Source: CAZGOM01 sp964542875 (GTDB taxonomy: Bacteria > Planctomycetota > Phycisphaerae > Phycisphaerales > Phycisphaeraceae). From it: DNA of 64,000 bases. A model generated the notes under the pieces. That model was not told the DNA's origin. It made no database searches and was given only the letters and a program-made list of their open reading frames with translations. Of this stretch, positions 8,472-18,000 are shown one piece after another; within the stretch, counting starts at the first letter, position 1, and each line of letters begins with the position of its first letter. The stretch covers positions 1-64,000 of the forward strand of contig CAZIWA010000001.1 in the NCBI GenBank assembly GCA_964542875.1. The letters are read 5' to 3'. Made by a program: the position numbers and the translations under genes.

Positions 8472-10463
8472 TCAGGAACCTTTAAGAGCGGAGAGCTTGA
8501 GGATTTTGCCGATCATTTCGAGCCGGGCAGAGGCGAGGTCCACGGTGGAGCCGTCCAGCAGGGTGAGCCACTGGAGGGTCTGGCGGCCGGCGTAGACACG
8601 GGTGAGATCACCATCGGCGGTGCCGGAATCAATGGCCTGTTGGGCGAGTTGCTTAAGTTTGGTGGCGTAGCGGATGTCATCAATGGCTTCACGGAAACCT
8701 TCCCAGGCGAGGGTGTCCACCAGTCCGTCGGAGATGGGATACGCGAGCACCATGGGCTTATAGAGCGGCGTGGCGCGGTCGTTCCACGGGCCGTAGGCGA
8801 ATTCATAGTTGTCCACGGCGCTGAGGCCCGCGAGATAGCCCTGAAGGCCGTGCTGGCGGCGGACGAAGTCTGGGTTTTCCGAGCCGTTGTGCTGGTTGGC
8901 GTAGAAGCCGATGTGGCCATGTCCGATGGCCTGGCGCTGCCGGGCGTGTTCGCCCTGGTCTGGTGAGCCGGCAGACTGGTGGAGATCAAGGATGTAGCCG
9001 GCCTTGGCGTAGAGATGTTCGTGCCCGGCGAGCTGGGCTTTGAGTCCGGCTTCCTGAACAACCCGCCAGACCTGACGGGTCTTCATGACCCAGGCGGCGG
9101 TGGGCTCATCACCCAGGCAGAGGTAGGCGTTGGTGTGGCCGAAGTTGGTCATGAAAAACGTGCGCCAGGATTGTGAGGCGCGGCGGATGTTCATGAGCTG
9201 GTCAAACGTGAAGGGCGCGCCGTCGTGCGTGCCTTCCCAGGGGAGGGAGTGACGCATGAGGAGTATGGAGGTGTCGAAGCCGGCAGCCTTGATGCCGGGG
9301 ACGTATTGCGCGGAGAGGGCTGCGGTGGGTGCGCCGCCTGGGCCGGTGTGGAGGAGGTTGTGCCGGCGCAGGTTTTTAAGCGTGGGGAGATAAGCCGGGT
9401 GGGAAATGGGGAGGTCCGGCCAGTTGCCCATGAGCGAGACGATGAAGTCTTTTTTGAGGTCCAGATAAGCCTTGGGGGCGGGGAGCGTGAAGGGGAGGAT
9501 TTTGAGCGTGACGGGAAGCGTGTAATCGGCTTGGCCGGGCGACTGGACGGTGATAACGCCTTTGTAGAGGCCGGGGGGTGTCTGGGCCGTGGTGCGGGCG
9601 GTGAGGATGAATTGCTTGAAGCGGCCTGCTTCAAGTTTCACAGGTTTCAGAGAAGGGGCATCAACAAAGCCAGGGTCATAGTGATTAAAGGGGACGGCGA
9701 TTTCGTTGGGGGCGCTGATCCAGACTTCGCGGGGTCCGGCGGCGGATTGAATGCGTGCGTAGTTGGCCTGGGATTGGGTGTCGACGCGGATGAGATTTTC
9801 ATCATGCAGGAGAAGCTCGGGCACGAGGGTGAGCCCGACATCGCTGAAATAGCTGAACCATGCGTTGGCGTTCTGATACCAGACTTTGACGACCTTAAGG
9901 TCCAGGTCTTCCTTGGGAAAGGATTCGCCCGACGCATTTTTAAGCTCGGAAACGGAAAGCTGAGCGGTGTCGATGTTTTGGAACGAATAGAGGAGAAACG
10001 AAGCGGGTTCGTATTCGTCCTGCGCGGCGATGATGCTGACCGGGGCGAGAGCCTGACCGTCGGCCGGGAACGCGCCGGGCAGGCGCATGGCGGGCGCCAT
10101 GGCAGGGACGGTGTAATGGATGAGCGCGGTGGTTTTGGGGAGCGGCGCGGCGTGGGCGAGGTCTTGAGAGACTTCAAGAGCGGTGATGGTGTCCTGGGTG
10201 GGGGCTGATTTTTCGAGGGTGCGCAAGAGCGCGGTGAGCGCGGGATATTGGGTGGCGGCTGCGGCCTGGGGGAGCTTCTGCTGCGCGGCGGCGAGGGCTT
10301 CAGGCGTGGCGGGGGCCTGGGTTTGGGCGAGGATGGGGGAGGAAAGGAGGGTGAGGGTGGCGATGAATAAGAAAAAAGCAAAGACGCAATCAGAAGGCGA
10401 TCGACCCAGGGTTATGCGTTTGGGCGCTTGGTGCAATGTGCTGATGATGGTTTTCTGTTTCAT
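8472..10463 (-). CDS. DUF4091-type glycoside-hydrolase-like secreted protein
   Basis: The open frame reaches 10583, four bases after the preceding gene, but its first 40 codons are Pro/Thr-rich and unlike protein. The ATG at 10463 gives 663 residues with a hydrophobic export segment (CVFAFFLFIATLTLLSS). Neither start has a strong ribosome binding site. The middle contains the EYEPASFLLYS and VVKVWYQNANAW features seen in proteins with DUF4091/DUF6067 glycoside hydrolase domains: two beta-sandwich domains, a TIM-like barrel, and a C-terminal region with ANQHNGSENPDFVRRQHGL and WEGFREAIDDIRY. The last string matches the usual 'R-E-G-I-D-D-x-R-Y' motif of these enzymes. Substrate is unknown. It is co-transcribed in the minus-strand cluster. 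Confidence 0.75.
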   Translation of the reverse strand: MKQKTIISTLHQAPKRITLGRSPSDCVFAFFLFIATLTLLSSPILAQTQAPATPEALAAAQQKLPQAAAATQYPALTALLRTLEKSAPTQDTITALEVSQDLAHAAPLPKTTALIHYTVPAMAPAMRLPGAFPADGQALAPVSIIAAQDEYEPASFLLYSFQNIDTAQLSVSELKNASGESFPKEDLDLKVVKVWYQNANAWFSYFSDVGLTLVPELLLHDENLIRVDTQSQANYARIQSAAGPREVWISAPNEIAVPFNHYDPGFVDAPSLKPVKLEAGRFKQFILTARTTAQTPPGLYKGVITVQSPGQADYTLPVTLKILPFTLPAPKAYLDLKKDFIVSLMGNWPDLPISHPAYLPTLKNLRRHNLLHTGPGGAPTAALSAQYVPGIKAAGFDTSILLMRHSLPWEGTHDGAPFTFDQLMNIRRASQSWRTFFMTNFGHTNAYLCLGDEPTAAWVMKTRQVWRVVQEAGLKAQLAGHEHLYAKAGYILDLHQSAGSPDQGEHARQRQAIGHGHIGFYANQHNGSENPDFVRRQHGLQGYLAGLSAVDNYEFAYGPWNDRATPLYKPMVLAYPISDGLVDTLAWEGFREAIDDIRYATKLKQLAQQAIDSGTADGDLTRVYAGRQTLQWLTLLDGSTVDLASARLEMIGKILKLSALKGS

Positions 10464-10586
10464 TCGTGCGGTGGGTGGATCGGTTGGCGTTGAGGTACGC
10501 GCTGTGTTTTTTGTGGGTTTGGCGGGAGGTCGGGCGAACGGGTGCATGGCGTTTGTTGGATGAGTGGCTTTATCGTGGGGCATGGG

Positions 10587-11471
10587 TTAGTTGCCGGCAA
10601 CGGCGAACATGTTGTTCGCGCGGGTGTAGATGTTGGGGTCGCCGATGGCGGGGGTGCCGGCGACATGCCAGGCGCTGATGACGGGACGCGAGGCGAGGGT
10701 GGCGGCGTGGCCGTCCATATAGACGACGTTGACGTAGAGGCCGTGCCGGCCTTCGTAGAAGTCCTGGTATTCGCCTTGGGTGATCCAGGTGCCGGTGGCG
10801 ACTGCGCCGTAGGCGCCGATGCCGGGGACGTAGGAGCCGCCGAAGGTGAAGGTGGCGGAGACGCCGCTGTTATAGGCGTCGGTGCGAAGCCATGTGCCGG
10901 CCCAGTCCATGCCGAACACTTTGGAGGAGGGTTTGGGGACGTCATAGAACTTGACGCGGTATTGGTTGAGTCTGCGGGCCCATCCGCCTCGGGCGTCGCA
11001 GTTGAGGCCGTAGCTGGTTTTCCATTTGCCGCCCCAGAGGGCCGAGGGGTTGACGTTGTTGGGGCAGATGAAGATGGCGGGGCCGTTGAAAGGGGCACTC
11101 ATGCTGTATTGCTTGGAAGTGGCGTTATAGGTGAAGGTGACCCAATCGCCATTGGTGTAGAAACGCATGGCGGCGATGGAGAAGTCCATGAAGCCGGTGT
11201 TGGCGCTGGGGGTGGCGCCATCGTCGTTGTATTTGGCGGGAAAGAGGCCGTTGTTGTCGGAGGCGTACATGGGGCCGCCCAGGGCGATCTGGCGTTGGTT
11301 GGCCAAGCAGCGGGCGATCTTGGCTTGTTCGCGGGCTTTGGAGAGGGAGGGGAGCATGAGCGCGATCAGCACGGAAAGAATGGTGATGACAACCAAGAGC
11401 TCGATCAGCGTGAAAGCGCGTGAAAAGGGCTTGGAAGACGCAGCGGAGTCAATAGAAGAAATAGGTGACAT
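10587..11471 (-). CDS. Alternative internal cistron: pseudopilin
   Basis: This is the C-terminal part of the fused frame, listed separately because its own start is well supported. ATG at 11471 follows GGAG with a 6-nt spacer and gives a 294-residue protein with an 18-residue leader ending SRA, then FTLIELLVVIT with the conserved Glu, a hydrophobic helix and MLPSLSKARE. Its size and the C-terminal MDGHAA motif match the other four pseudopilins in the window. If it is initiated here it would be an ordinary pseudopilin. If translated only by read-through it would carry a 452-residue cytoplasmic extension that could not be processed normally by prepilin peptidase. Confidence 0.65.
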   Translation of the reverse strand: MSPISSIDSAASSKPFSRAFTLIELLVVITILSVLIALMLPSLSKAREQAKIARCLANQRQIALGGPMYASDNNGLFPAKYNDDGATPSANTGFMDFSIAAMRFYTNGDWVTFTYNATSKQYSMSAPFNGPAIFICPNNVNPSALWGGKWKTSYGLNCDARGGWARRLNQYRVKFYDVPKPSSKVFGMDWAGTWLRTDAYNSGVSATFTFGGSYVPGIGAYGAVATGTWITQGEYQDFYEGRHGLYVNVVYMDGHAATLASRPVISAWHVAGTPAIGDPNIYTRANNMFAVAGN

Positions 11472-12827
11472 GAGAGGCTCCGTAGAAATGTACTCAGGCG
11501 ACGTGATGGAATCGAGTGAAAGGCTCCCCGGATGTGATTGGCAGGATTGGGAACCGAGGTTTTGCGCGTGGGTTTGAAGCGATTGGAGATATTCGGGGAA
11601 CGAGACGGTTTGGCCGGAGTAGCGGGAGTGTTCGGCAGCGAAAACAAGAAAGTGACCGTCAAAGGAAGAGTGGATCGGGGTAAGAAGACCGGAGTGGTCG
11701 CCTGTGGCGATGGCGTGGATGAAGGCGTCCATGATGGCCTGGTCTCCGCCATGGTGTGTGCCCGATGATTGGACGGAATGTTGCGAGGAAAGGTTTGGGT
11801 GAAAAGCGTGTGCGTGGACGACAGGAAAGGAGGAGTCGTAGGAGATCTCGCCATTGGTGAGGCTGATCTTGGTGCGACGGCGTTCGGAGGCGTTGTGGCC
11901 AGTGAGCAGGAAGCTGACGTTAACGTTGTTTTGAAACTGGATGATGGCAGCCTGGCTGTCCACGGCTTGATCGCCCACCTGGTAGACGCAACGGCCGAAG
12001 CGATTTGACTTGAGGGCTTGAAGGAGCTGGCTTCGGGAGTCGATGACGCCCATCTGGCGTATCCAGGCGGGGTCGGTGTGGTCGGAGAAGTAGGCCTTGG
12101 CTACGTCGTAAGGACAGGTGACAGCGTGGGGGCAGCCATCAAGGCAGAAGGCCGGTGCGCCGCTTGGGGCATTTGCACGGGTGAAGTGGTTAAGCGAGGC
12201 GAACGAACTGATTCTGGCCGGGGGAGAGCCGACGAGCCAGGTGAGGAGATCAAAATCATGGCAGCATTTGGCCAGAAGAATAGGGCCACGGCGCTGATGG
12301 AGGTAGCCGCGGACAAGGGAATGGGCCATGTGGGCGTAGCTGACATTTTCTTCATGGGCAATGGCGGTGATGGAGCCCAAGTCGCCAGAATCAATGAGGC
12401 GTTTGATGGTGAGATATGCGGGAGTGAGGCGGAGCTGGTGACAGACGACGCAGATCTGCCGATAGCTGCGGGTGTGGTTCTGGACCTGGAGCAGTTCCTG
12501 CGGGGTGGTGCAGAGGGGTTTTTCAATGAGAATGGGAAGGTTATGAGTGATGGCGCCGGCGAGGGGCGCTAGGCGGTGGTCATCCAGCGTGGCAATGACG
12601 ACTCCATCGATGCCGGAGAGGTCTGAGGTGAAGAAGGCCTCGGATGAGGCGAAGCAATTTGAGAGCGGGATGGCATGGATTTGAGAGAAACGCTCACGGC
12701 GTGACGCATCTGGCTCGACGACGTGAGTGAAGGAGACACGGTGGGGCATGTTCAAGGCGTATTGACCGAAGACGCCTGATCCGCGGTTGCCTGCCCCTAT
12801 GAGTGCCAGTCGAATGTGCTTTGTCAT
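10587..12827 (-). CDS. Gfo/Idh/MocA oxidoreductase fused in frame to a pseudopilin
   Basis: One uninterrupted 746-codon frame. Residues 1-~420 form a Gfo/Idh/MocA dehydrogenase: the Rossmann motif LALIGAGNRGSG, then EKPLC around residues 102-106, and the HDFDLLTWLVG catalytic-helix region. Residues 453-746 are a complete pseudopilin, with AFTLIELLVVIT after SRAF and a NVVYMDGHAA motif near the end. The connecting ~30 residues (Ser-rich) look like a translated untranslated region. An internal ATG at 11471 has a good ribosome binding site (GGAG, six bases upstream), so the pilin part may be made separately and the long product may be a stop-codon loss. The start overlaps the stop of the upstream gene (ATGA). 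Cytoplasmic N-half, membrane C-half. Confidence 0.85.
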   Translation of the reverse strand: MTKHIRLALIGAGNRGSGVFGQYALNMPHRVSFTHVVEPDASRRERFSQIHAIPLSNCFASSEAFFTSDLSGIDGVVIATLDDHRLAPLAGAITHNLPILIEKPLCTTPQELLQVQNHTRSYRQICVVCHQLRLTPAYLTIKRLIDSGDLGSITAIAHEENVSYAHMAHSLVRGYLHQRRGPILLAKCCHDFDLLTWLVGSPPARISSFASLNHFTRANAPSGAPAFCLDGCPHAVTCPYDVAKAYFSDHTDPAWIRQMGVIDSRSQLLQALKSNRFGRCVYQVGDQAVDSQAAIIQFQNNVNVSFLLTGHNASERRRTKISLTNGEISYDSSFPVVHAHAFHPNLSSQHSVQSSGTHHGGDQAIMDAFIHAIATGDHSGLLTPIHSSFDGHFLVFAAEHSRYSGQTVSFPEYLQSLQTHAQNLGSQSCQSHPGSLSLDSITSPEYISTEPLMSPISSIDSAASSKPFSRAFTLIELLVVITILSVLIALMLPSLSKAREQAKIARCLANQRQIALGGPMYASDNNGLFPAKYNDDGATPSANTGFMDFSIAAMRFYTNGDWVTFTYNATSKQYSMSAPFNGPAIFICPNNVNPSALWGGKWKTSYGLNCDARGGWARRLNQYRVKFYDVPKPSSKVFGMDWAGTWLRTDAYNSGVSATFTFGGSYVPGIGAYGAVATGTWITQGEYQDFYEGRHGLYVNVVYMDGHAATLASRPVISAWHVAGTPAIGDPNIYTRANNMFAVAGN

Positions 12828-14974
12828 TTGAGGAGTTTGAATTCACCTGGGGCGAGGGTGATTGGAGTGATGTGGCTGTGATGGTGGAGATAGAAGGAAT
12901 GGGGGCGGTCGAAGTCGATGTTGAAGAGGCAGATGGTTCCTGATTCCGGGAAATAGGAGTAGGTGATGTATTCACACTCACCACCGGGCTGAGATTGGTC
13001 GTCGGTGATGTGGACGGCGGGGCGGTTTTGCAGGGCGATGTGGCGGTAAATGGCGCCGACAAGGCCCGGGGATGATGTGCGCGCGCCGGGGCCTTCATCG
13101 GTGTTGACCGCGCCGGGGTAGGCCCAGGTGTTGAGGAAATAGACAGTGCCTTTCCCGAGTTTGCGGCGCAGCAGGACTGGGGCGGCCTGTTCGTCATCGA
13201 CGACGAGGGTTTCCACGCCGGGGTCGGTGATCTGGAGGTTGCCCAGGCAAGCGCCGATGATGCCGAAGCGGCGGGGGAAGCTGAAGCCGAGCTCGTGAGA
13301 GTTTTCAGGGGCGGTGGCCCAGTAGATGCGTTTGCCTCTGGAGAGGACTTTGAGGCCGCAGAGGTCGGAGAAGTCGCCGTTGAAGAGAAGATCAGTAGTT
13401 GCGAAGCCGGTGTGGTTGCGGGTGATGTTCGTGGAGAGGTGGGGGAGGGCGATAAAGAGCGTGCCGCCTTGAGAGACGAAGGCTTTGAGGGTGTCGTATT
13501 GGGCGGGGGAGGCGGTGTTCCAACCGGTGAAGAGGATGGCTTTGTAATGGCTGGCCAAGGATTGAGCGGTGATCCGGTCTTTGGCGAAGCTGACGATATC
13601 GACCATGCCGAAGGGAGAGCCGGAGAGGAAGCGGTTTGGGCAGGGCTCAAGCACGGGCATGAGGGGGTAGAAAACGCGCTTGGCGATTTCCCAGCCTTGC
13701 TCGGGAGCGCCTTCGAGCCAGTTGGGGTTGATGTCGGCCAGGGAATAGGCGCCGGCGACGGCGGCGTTTGAGTTGAAGCGATGCCCACAAAGATCGAGGT
13801 TGCCTTTGGCGAGGGCGAGGGTGGTTTCGGGCTGGCCCCGGGGTGCGGGGTTGGCTTTCACAAAGTCGTAAAAATCAGAGATGACTTTGCGGTAGGAGCG
13901 GCAGATGGGGGAGGTGTAGTCGATCTTGTGGTAGTGCTTGCGGGCTTCGGGGATGTGGGCGGAAAAGTCCGGGGATTTTTCGCCTGACCAGGTGAGGTCG
14001 GAGGGCTTGATGGGGACGGTGGGGAAGTCGAATTTAGGGGAATCTTCACAGAGGGAGGCTTCGACGTGCCAGTTGCCGGATTCGTTGATGACCATCTTGC
14101 AGCCGGCGATGTATTTCTGGTAGAGGCCGGCGGTGAGGAGGTCGAATTTGCGAGGGTGGGAATTGGGGATCCAGGAGTAATGTTCGTGCGCCAGGTGAGA
14201 GCCCCAGAGCTGGAGGCCGTGCTGGCGCATGAGCCCGCGGGAGAGCGCGGAGGCCATGTTCAGGTGGCTGAAGGCGAAGTCTTCAATGACGGGGATGTCG
14301 ACGCCGGCGAGGACTTCGTAGTCGATGTAAAAGTTGATGCTGGTGGCCATGATGGGGCCCCAGCCGGTGGCCCGGCGCTGGTCGACATGGGCCTTAACCC
14401 GGGTGATGAGGTCGTCGGCAAGGGAGAGGAGCGTGAGGTCTTCCAGGCGTTTGCCGGCATGGGCGGATTCTTCAAAGCGGAAGGTGAAGCGCTCGCCAAA
14501 GTCGTACCCCAGGTACCAGGGGGATGCGTTTTGAAACTGCTGGGACCACTGGGGGCGCGCGTCGGTGTAAAGCAACGCGGTGTAGATGCCTTTTTCGGCG
14601 GCGGCGTTGATGAAGCGGAGGATGCCGGCGCCGTAACGGTCGGCGTGGGTTTTGAACTCCTGACAGTCCTGCGGGCGGGTGTAAGCACCGGTGGACCAGT
14701 CTGGCCGGGGGATGTGGACGCCGATTTCATCAAGCGCGTAAAACCACTGGTCATAGGTGGCGGGGGCGTAGCCGCGGGAATAGCCCCAGAGCTGGGCGAG
14801 GTTGCCCTGGTTGTCGTCGACGATTCTTTGAATCATCTCCAGCGGCTGGGTGTACTGGGGCGCCCAGGTCTGATGGGCGTGAAGCGTGCAGAGCAGATAG
14901 TCGGCGCTGGTGGGGTAAATCCCCGAGCCGATGAACATGCCGCAGGCGGGAAGTTTTAAAGGGGCGACGGACAT
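12824..14974 (-). CDS. Putative glycoside hydrolase with GATase-like domain
   Basis: A 716-residue cytoplasmic protein (no signal peptide). The N-terminal ~400 residues have aromatic-rich TIM-barrel-like segments (DNQGNLAQLWGYSRGY, YTDARPQWSQQF, WGPIMATSINFYIDYEV). The region near residues 480-600 contains KAILFTGWNTASP and LKAFVSQGGTLFIALPHLS, the pattern of the class-I glutamine-amidotransferase-like trimerisation domain that follows the barrel in GH42-type enzymes. A beta-sandwich tail ends the protein. This order suggests a glycosidase, but I do not recognise an exact CAZy family or catalytic pair. AAGGA nine bases upstream supports the start. It begins 33 bp after the FAD oxidoreductase gene and overlaps the next gene by four bases. 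Confidence 0.65.
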   Translation of the reverse strand: MSVAPLKLPACGMFIGSGIYPTSADYLLCTLHAHQTWAPQYTQPLEMIQRIVDDNQGNLAQLWGYSRGYAPATYDQWFYALDEIGVHIPRPDWSTGAYTRPQDCQEFKTHADRYGAGILRFINAAAEKGIYTALLYTDARPQWSQQFQNASPWYLGYDFGERFTFRFEESAHAGKRLEDLTLLSLADDLITRVKAHVDQRRATGWGPIMATSINFYIDYEVLAGVDIPVIEDFAFSHLNMASALSRGLMRQHGLQLWGSHLAHEHYSWIPNSHPRKFDLLTAGLYQKYIAGCKMVINESGNWHVEASLCEDSPKFDFPTVPIKPSDLTWSGEKSPDFSAHIPEARKHYHKIDYTSPICRSYRKVISDFYDFVKANPAPRGQPETTLALAKGNLDLCGHRFNSNAAVAGAYSLADINPNWLEGAPEQGWEIAKRVFYPLMPVLEPCPNRFLSGSPFGMVDIVSFAKDRITAQSLASHYKAILFTGWNTASPAQYDTLKAFVSQGGTLFIALPHLSTNITRNHTGFATTDLLFNGDFSDLCGLKVLSRGKRIYWATAPENSHELGFSFPRRFGIIGACLGNLQITDPGVETLVVDDEQAAPVLLRRKLGKGTVYFLNTWAYPGAVNTDEGPGARTSSPGLVGAIYRHIALQNRPAVHITDDQSQPGGECEYITYSYFPESGTICLFNIDFDRPHSFYLHHHSHITPITLAPGEFKLLK

Positions 14975-15007
14975 TGAGCGGTGATCCTTGTGGACGGCTT
15001 GGAGGAC

Positions 15008-18000
15008 TCAGGCGACGGGGGCGGTGAGCTGGGATTGCTCAAAGGCGGCACGGGCGGCCCGCCTGACGATGACGCGGGGGTCGGACAGGAGCTGGAGGGC
15101 CCGGTCATGCGGGGCGACACCGACGGCGATGCGGGTCTGGGCGATCTGGAGGTGGGGCTGCCAGCTTGAGTTTTCAAGAACGATGGGTTCCCAGTACTGG
15201 CCGGAGGCTTTTGTCCGCACCGTGGTGTTGAGCACCACCCGGCGCGGGGGACCGGATTCCACGGGAGGTTGAGAAGCCAGGAGGAGGTCCGTGATCGCGG
15301 CGATCTGATCGCGTTGAGCAGGGGTGAGGGAGATGCGCTCGGCGATGCGCCGGCATGTGATGGCGATGGAGGTGCGGGCGTTAAGCACGATGGATGGGTC
15401 AGCGGCGACGTGCTGCAGGGCGGTGAGGCACTGGGCGTCTGCGCAGGTACGCAGGAGGGCGATGGCGGTCATCCAGCGGGGGGCCGCCATGGCGTAGCGT
15501 TCGGGGCGCTGGGGCTCGGGCAGGGAATCAAAGCCGTATTCGCGGGTTTGGATAGCCTGGATAAGCCGGGGCTGGGCTTGAGGGTCTGTCCACATGGCGA
15601 GGATGGCCGCGGCGTTGAATGAAACGTCGGGGTCGGCAGAGTTCAGGAGAGGCGTGACGAAGGGACCGGCGAGGGTGGGACCGGCGCGGTAGAGGTACCA
15701 GAGCTCGGATTGCGGGTTCTGGTTTTGCTCCAGGGCCATGGCCCAGCGCGCGAGCGAGGCAGGGTCGGCCAGGACGACCGGTGGGGAAAAGTGTTCGACG
15801 AAGGCGGCGGGGCCGAAGGTATCGACCTCGCTTTGAACGAGCTTGACTGCGCCGGAGGAGGCCAGCAGGGCTGTGAGGGATGCGAAAGGGATGTCGCGGC
15901 TGGAGGTGGCGTGCCTGATGGCCAGGGCGGCGGCGAGGCCGGAGACTTCGCCGATGCGCTGGATATCCCGCTGCATGCGCATGGAGCTGTGGGCCTCGAT
16001 GGTGACGCCCAAGGCGCGGCAGGCGATCCAGACGTTGCCGAGGGATTGAGGCAGGAGGGTGCGGTATGGGATTTCGCAGGCGGTGCGGCCGGACCACTGA
16101 CGGCAGACCCAGACCCAGAACATGGCTTCTTCGGATTCGAGTTCGTAGTCGACGGCGTGGTTGTCGTAATGGCAGCCGGTGTAGCCGACGCAGTCGTGAA
16201 AGCGGTGGCGTTCGATGAGGTCGGCCAAAGTGAGGACGTAGTCGGTTTCGATCTGGCGGGCCTGGCGCAGGCCGATGCTGGGGGCGATGTAGGTGGGGTG
16301 GTCGTCCTGGGTGTAGCGGGTGTGGAGGTAGTGGCTGATGCCCAGGAGGCGCGCGCGGGTGAGGTCTTGAGGGTCTGTGGGGTCGACGAAGCCGGCGTCG
16401 TAGTTCATGCAATACATGGCGGCGACGCCCTTGTTGATGCCTGCACGGCCGGAGGATTGAGAAAAGGCGTGGAGCTGGCCGTCGGGGGCGCGGCCGAGCT
16501 GGAAGGAGGCGCCTGCCTGGGCGCAGAGGTCGCCGTCGCCGGTGGCGTCGATCCAGGCCTGGGCGGAGACTTCAACGGGGCCTGCGGGGGTGGTGATGAG
16601 GGCGGTCCGGACGTTGCCGTCGTGTGTGGTGACGCAGACGAGGGAGCCGGTGAGGAGGGTGACGCCTGCCTGGCGGAGGAGGGAGTCTGCGATGATTTTT
16701 TTGGCGTCCGGGTGGAAGCCTTTGATTTGCGGGGTGCGGCCAAAGAGGGGCATGATCTGGCGGGTGAGGGTGTCGAGTTCTTCCTGGAGTCCGCCTTTGA
16801 CGCCGTGGTAGTAGAAGTGGATGCCGCCGCCGGTGCCGATGCCGCCGGCGTAGGGGAGGGGGTCGAAGGCGAGGACATTTTGGGAGTTTCTACCAGCGGC
16901 GATGGCGGCGAGCAGGCCGCCGGTGCCGAGGCCGGCGACGGCGATGTCTGAGGAGACCTTGCGGCGGGGTGTGACGGGGGGGATGGGGTCCAGGAGGGAG
17001 TCTGCGCTGACGCGTGCGTGGGGCTGGCTGGCGAGGCGGGAGGCNNNNNNNNNNNNNNNNNNNNNNNNNNNNNNNNNNNNNNNNNNNNNNNNNNNNNNNN
17101 NNNNNNNNNNNNNNNNNNNNNNNNNNNNNNNNNNNNNNNNNNNNCCAGGAGGGAGTCTGCGCTGACGCGTGCGTGGGGCTGGCTGGCGAGGCGGGAGGCT
17201 GCGGCTGCGCCGAGGGTGAAGCGGGCGCTTAAGGTGTCGAATGCGCCCTGAGAGTAGGCAGGAGAGGCGCAGGCGACATTGGCGGGCAGGGAGAGCGCCG
17301 GGGCGGGCTGGGAATCGGCGTAGATGGGGAGCGGGATGACGCTGCCGTGGGTGAGCAGGGCGTCCGCCATTACGGTGGGGAGCTGATCACGCAAGGCCTG
17401 GAGTGCGGGGAGCCATGCGCCTCGGGGGTGGGTTTCGCTGCCTGGGAGGGAGATGGTGAGCTTGCGGACATTGGGCCAGGAAGCGCGGGTGAAGAGGAGC
17501 GACGCGCCGGGGAGGGCGGGGCAGGCGATGGGATGATCGAGATTGTCGGCCCAGGCGTGGTGGAGGAAGTAGAGGGAGAGAAGTTGGGTGGCTGGAGTCT
17601 TTGGGGAAGGTGTGCCGGGGAGGAGGCAGAGGAGTTCGCCGGTTTCGGTGGTGTCGAGAAATTGGGCGGCGGCGATGCGGCGCAGGCCCGCCTTGGTGGC
17701 GAGGGTGACGTGGGTGAGGAGGTTGTTTTCAAGGGTGAGATCGACCGGGCCGGCGTAGTAGAGGATGCTGAGGCTGGGGAGGTGCTGGAGGTGATGGCTG
17801 GCGAGGACTTCGGCGGGGCCGGGGGCGATGAGGTTTTGATCGATGATGCCGTGCTGGGCGAGGTGGCTGACCCAGAGGGAAAAGTCGGGATGGGCGGTGT
17901 GGCCTGCGGATTCGGACATGGCGCGGCCGGATTCCCAGGCGGCGTCTCCCAGACGATCAACCAGCAGGACGGATTGACCGGCCTGAGTGAGCTGGCGGCA

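Noticed and set aside
15008..16753. A separate second oxidoreductase gene starting at 16753
   Set aside because: No ribosome binding site, and the frame joins exactly to the upstream one when the false gap is removed.
15710..16951. Long plus-strand frame of 413 codons opposite the FAD oxidoreductase
   Set aside because: Almost only Gly, Val, Ala, Asp and Glu, without any motif; it is an antisense shadow caused by high GC.
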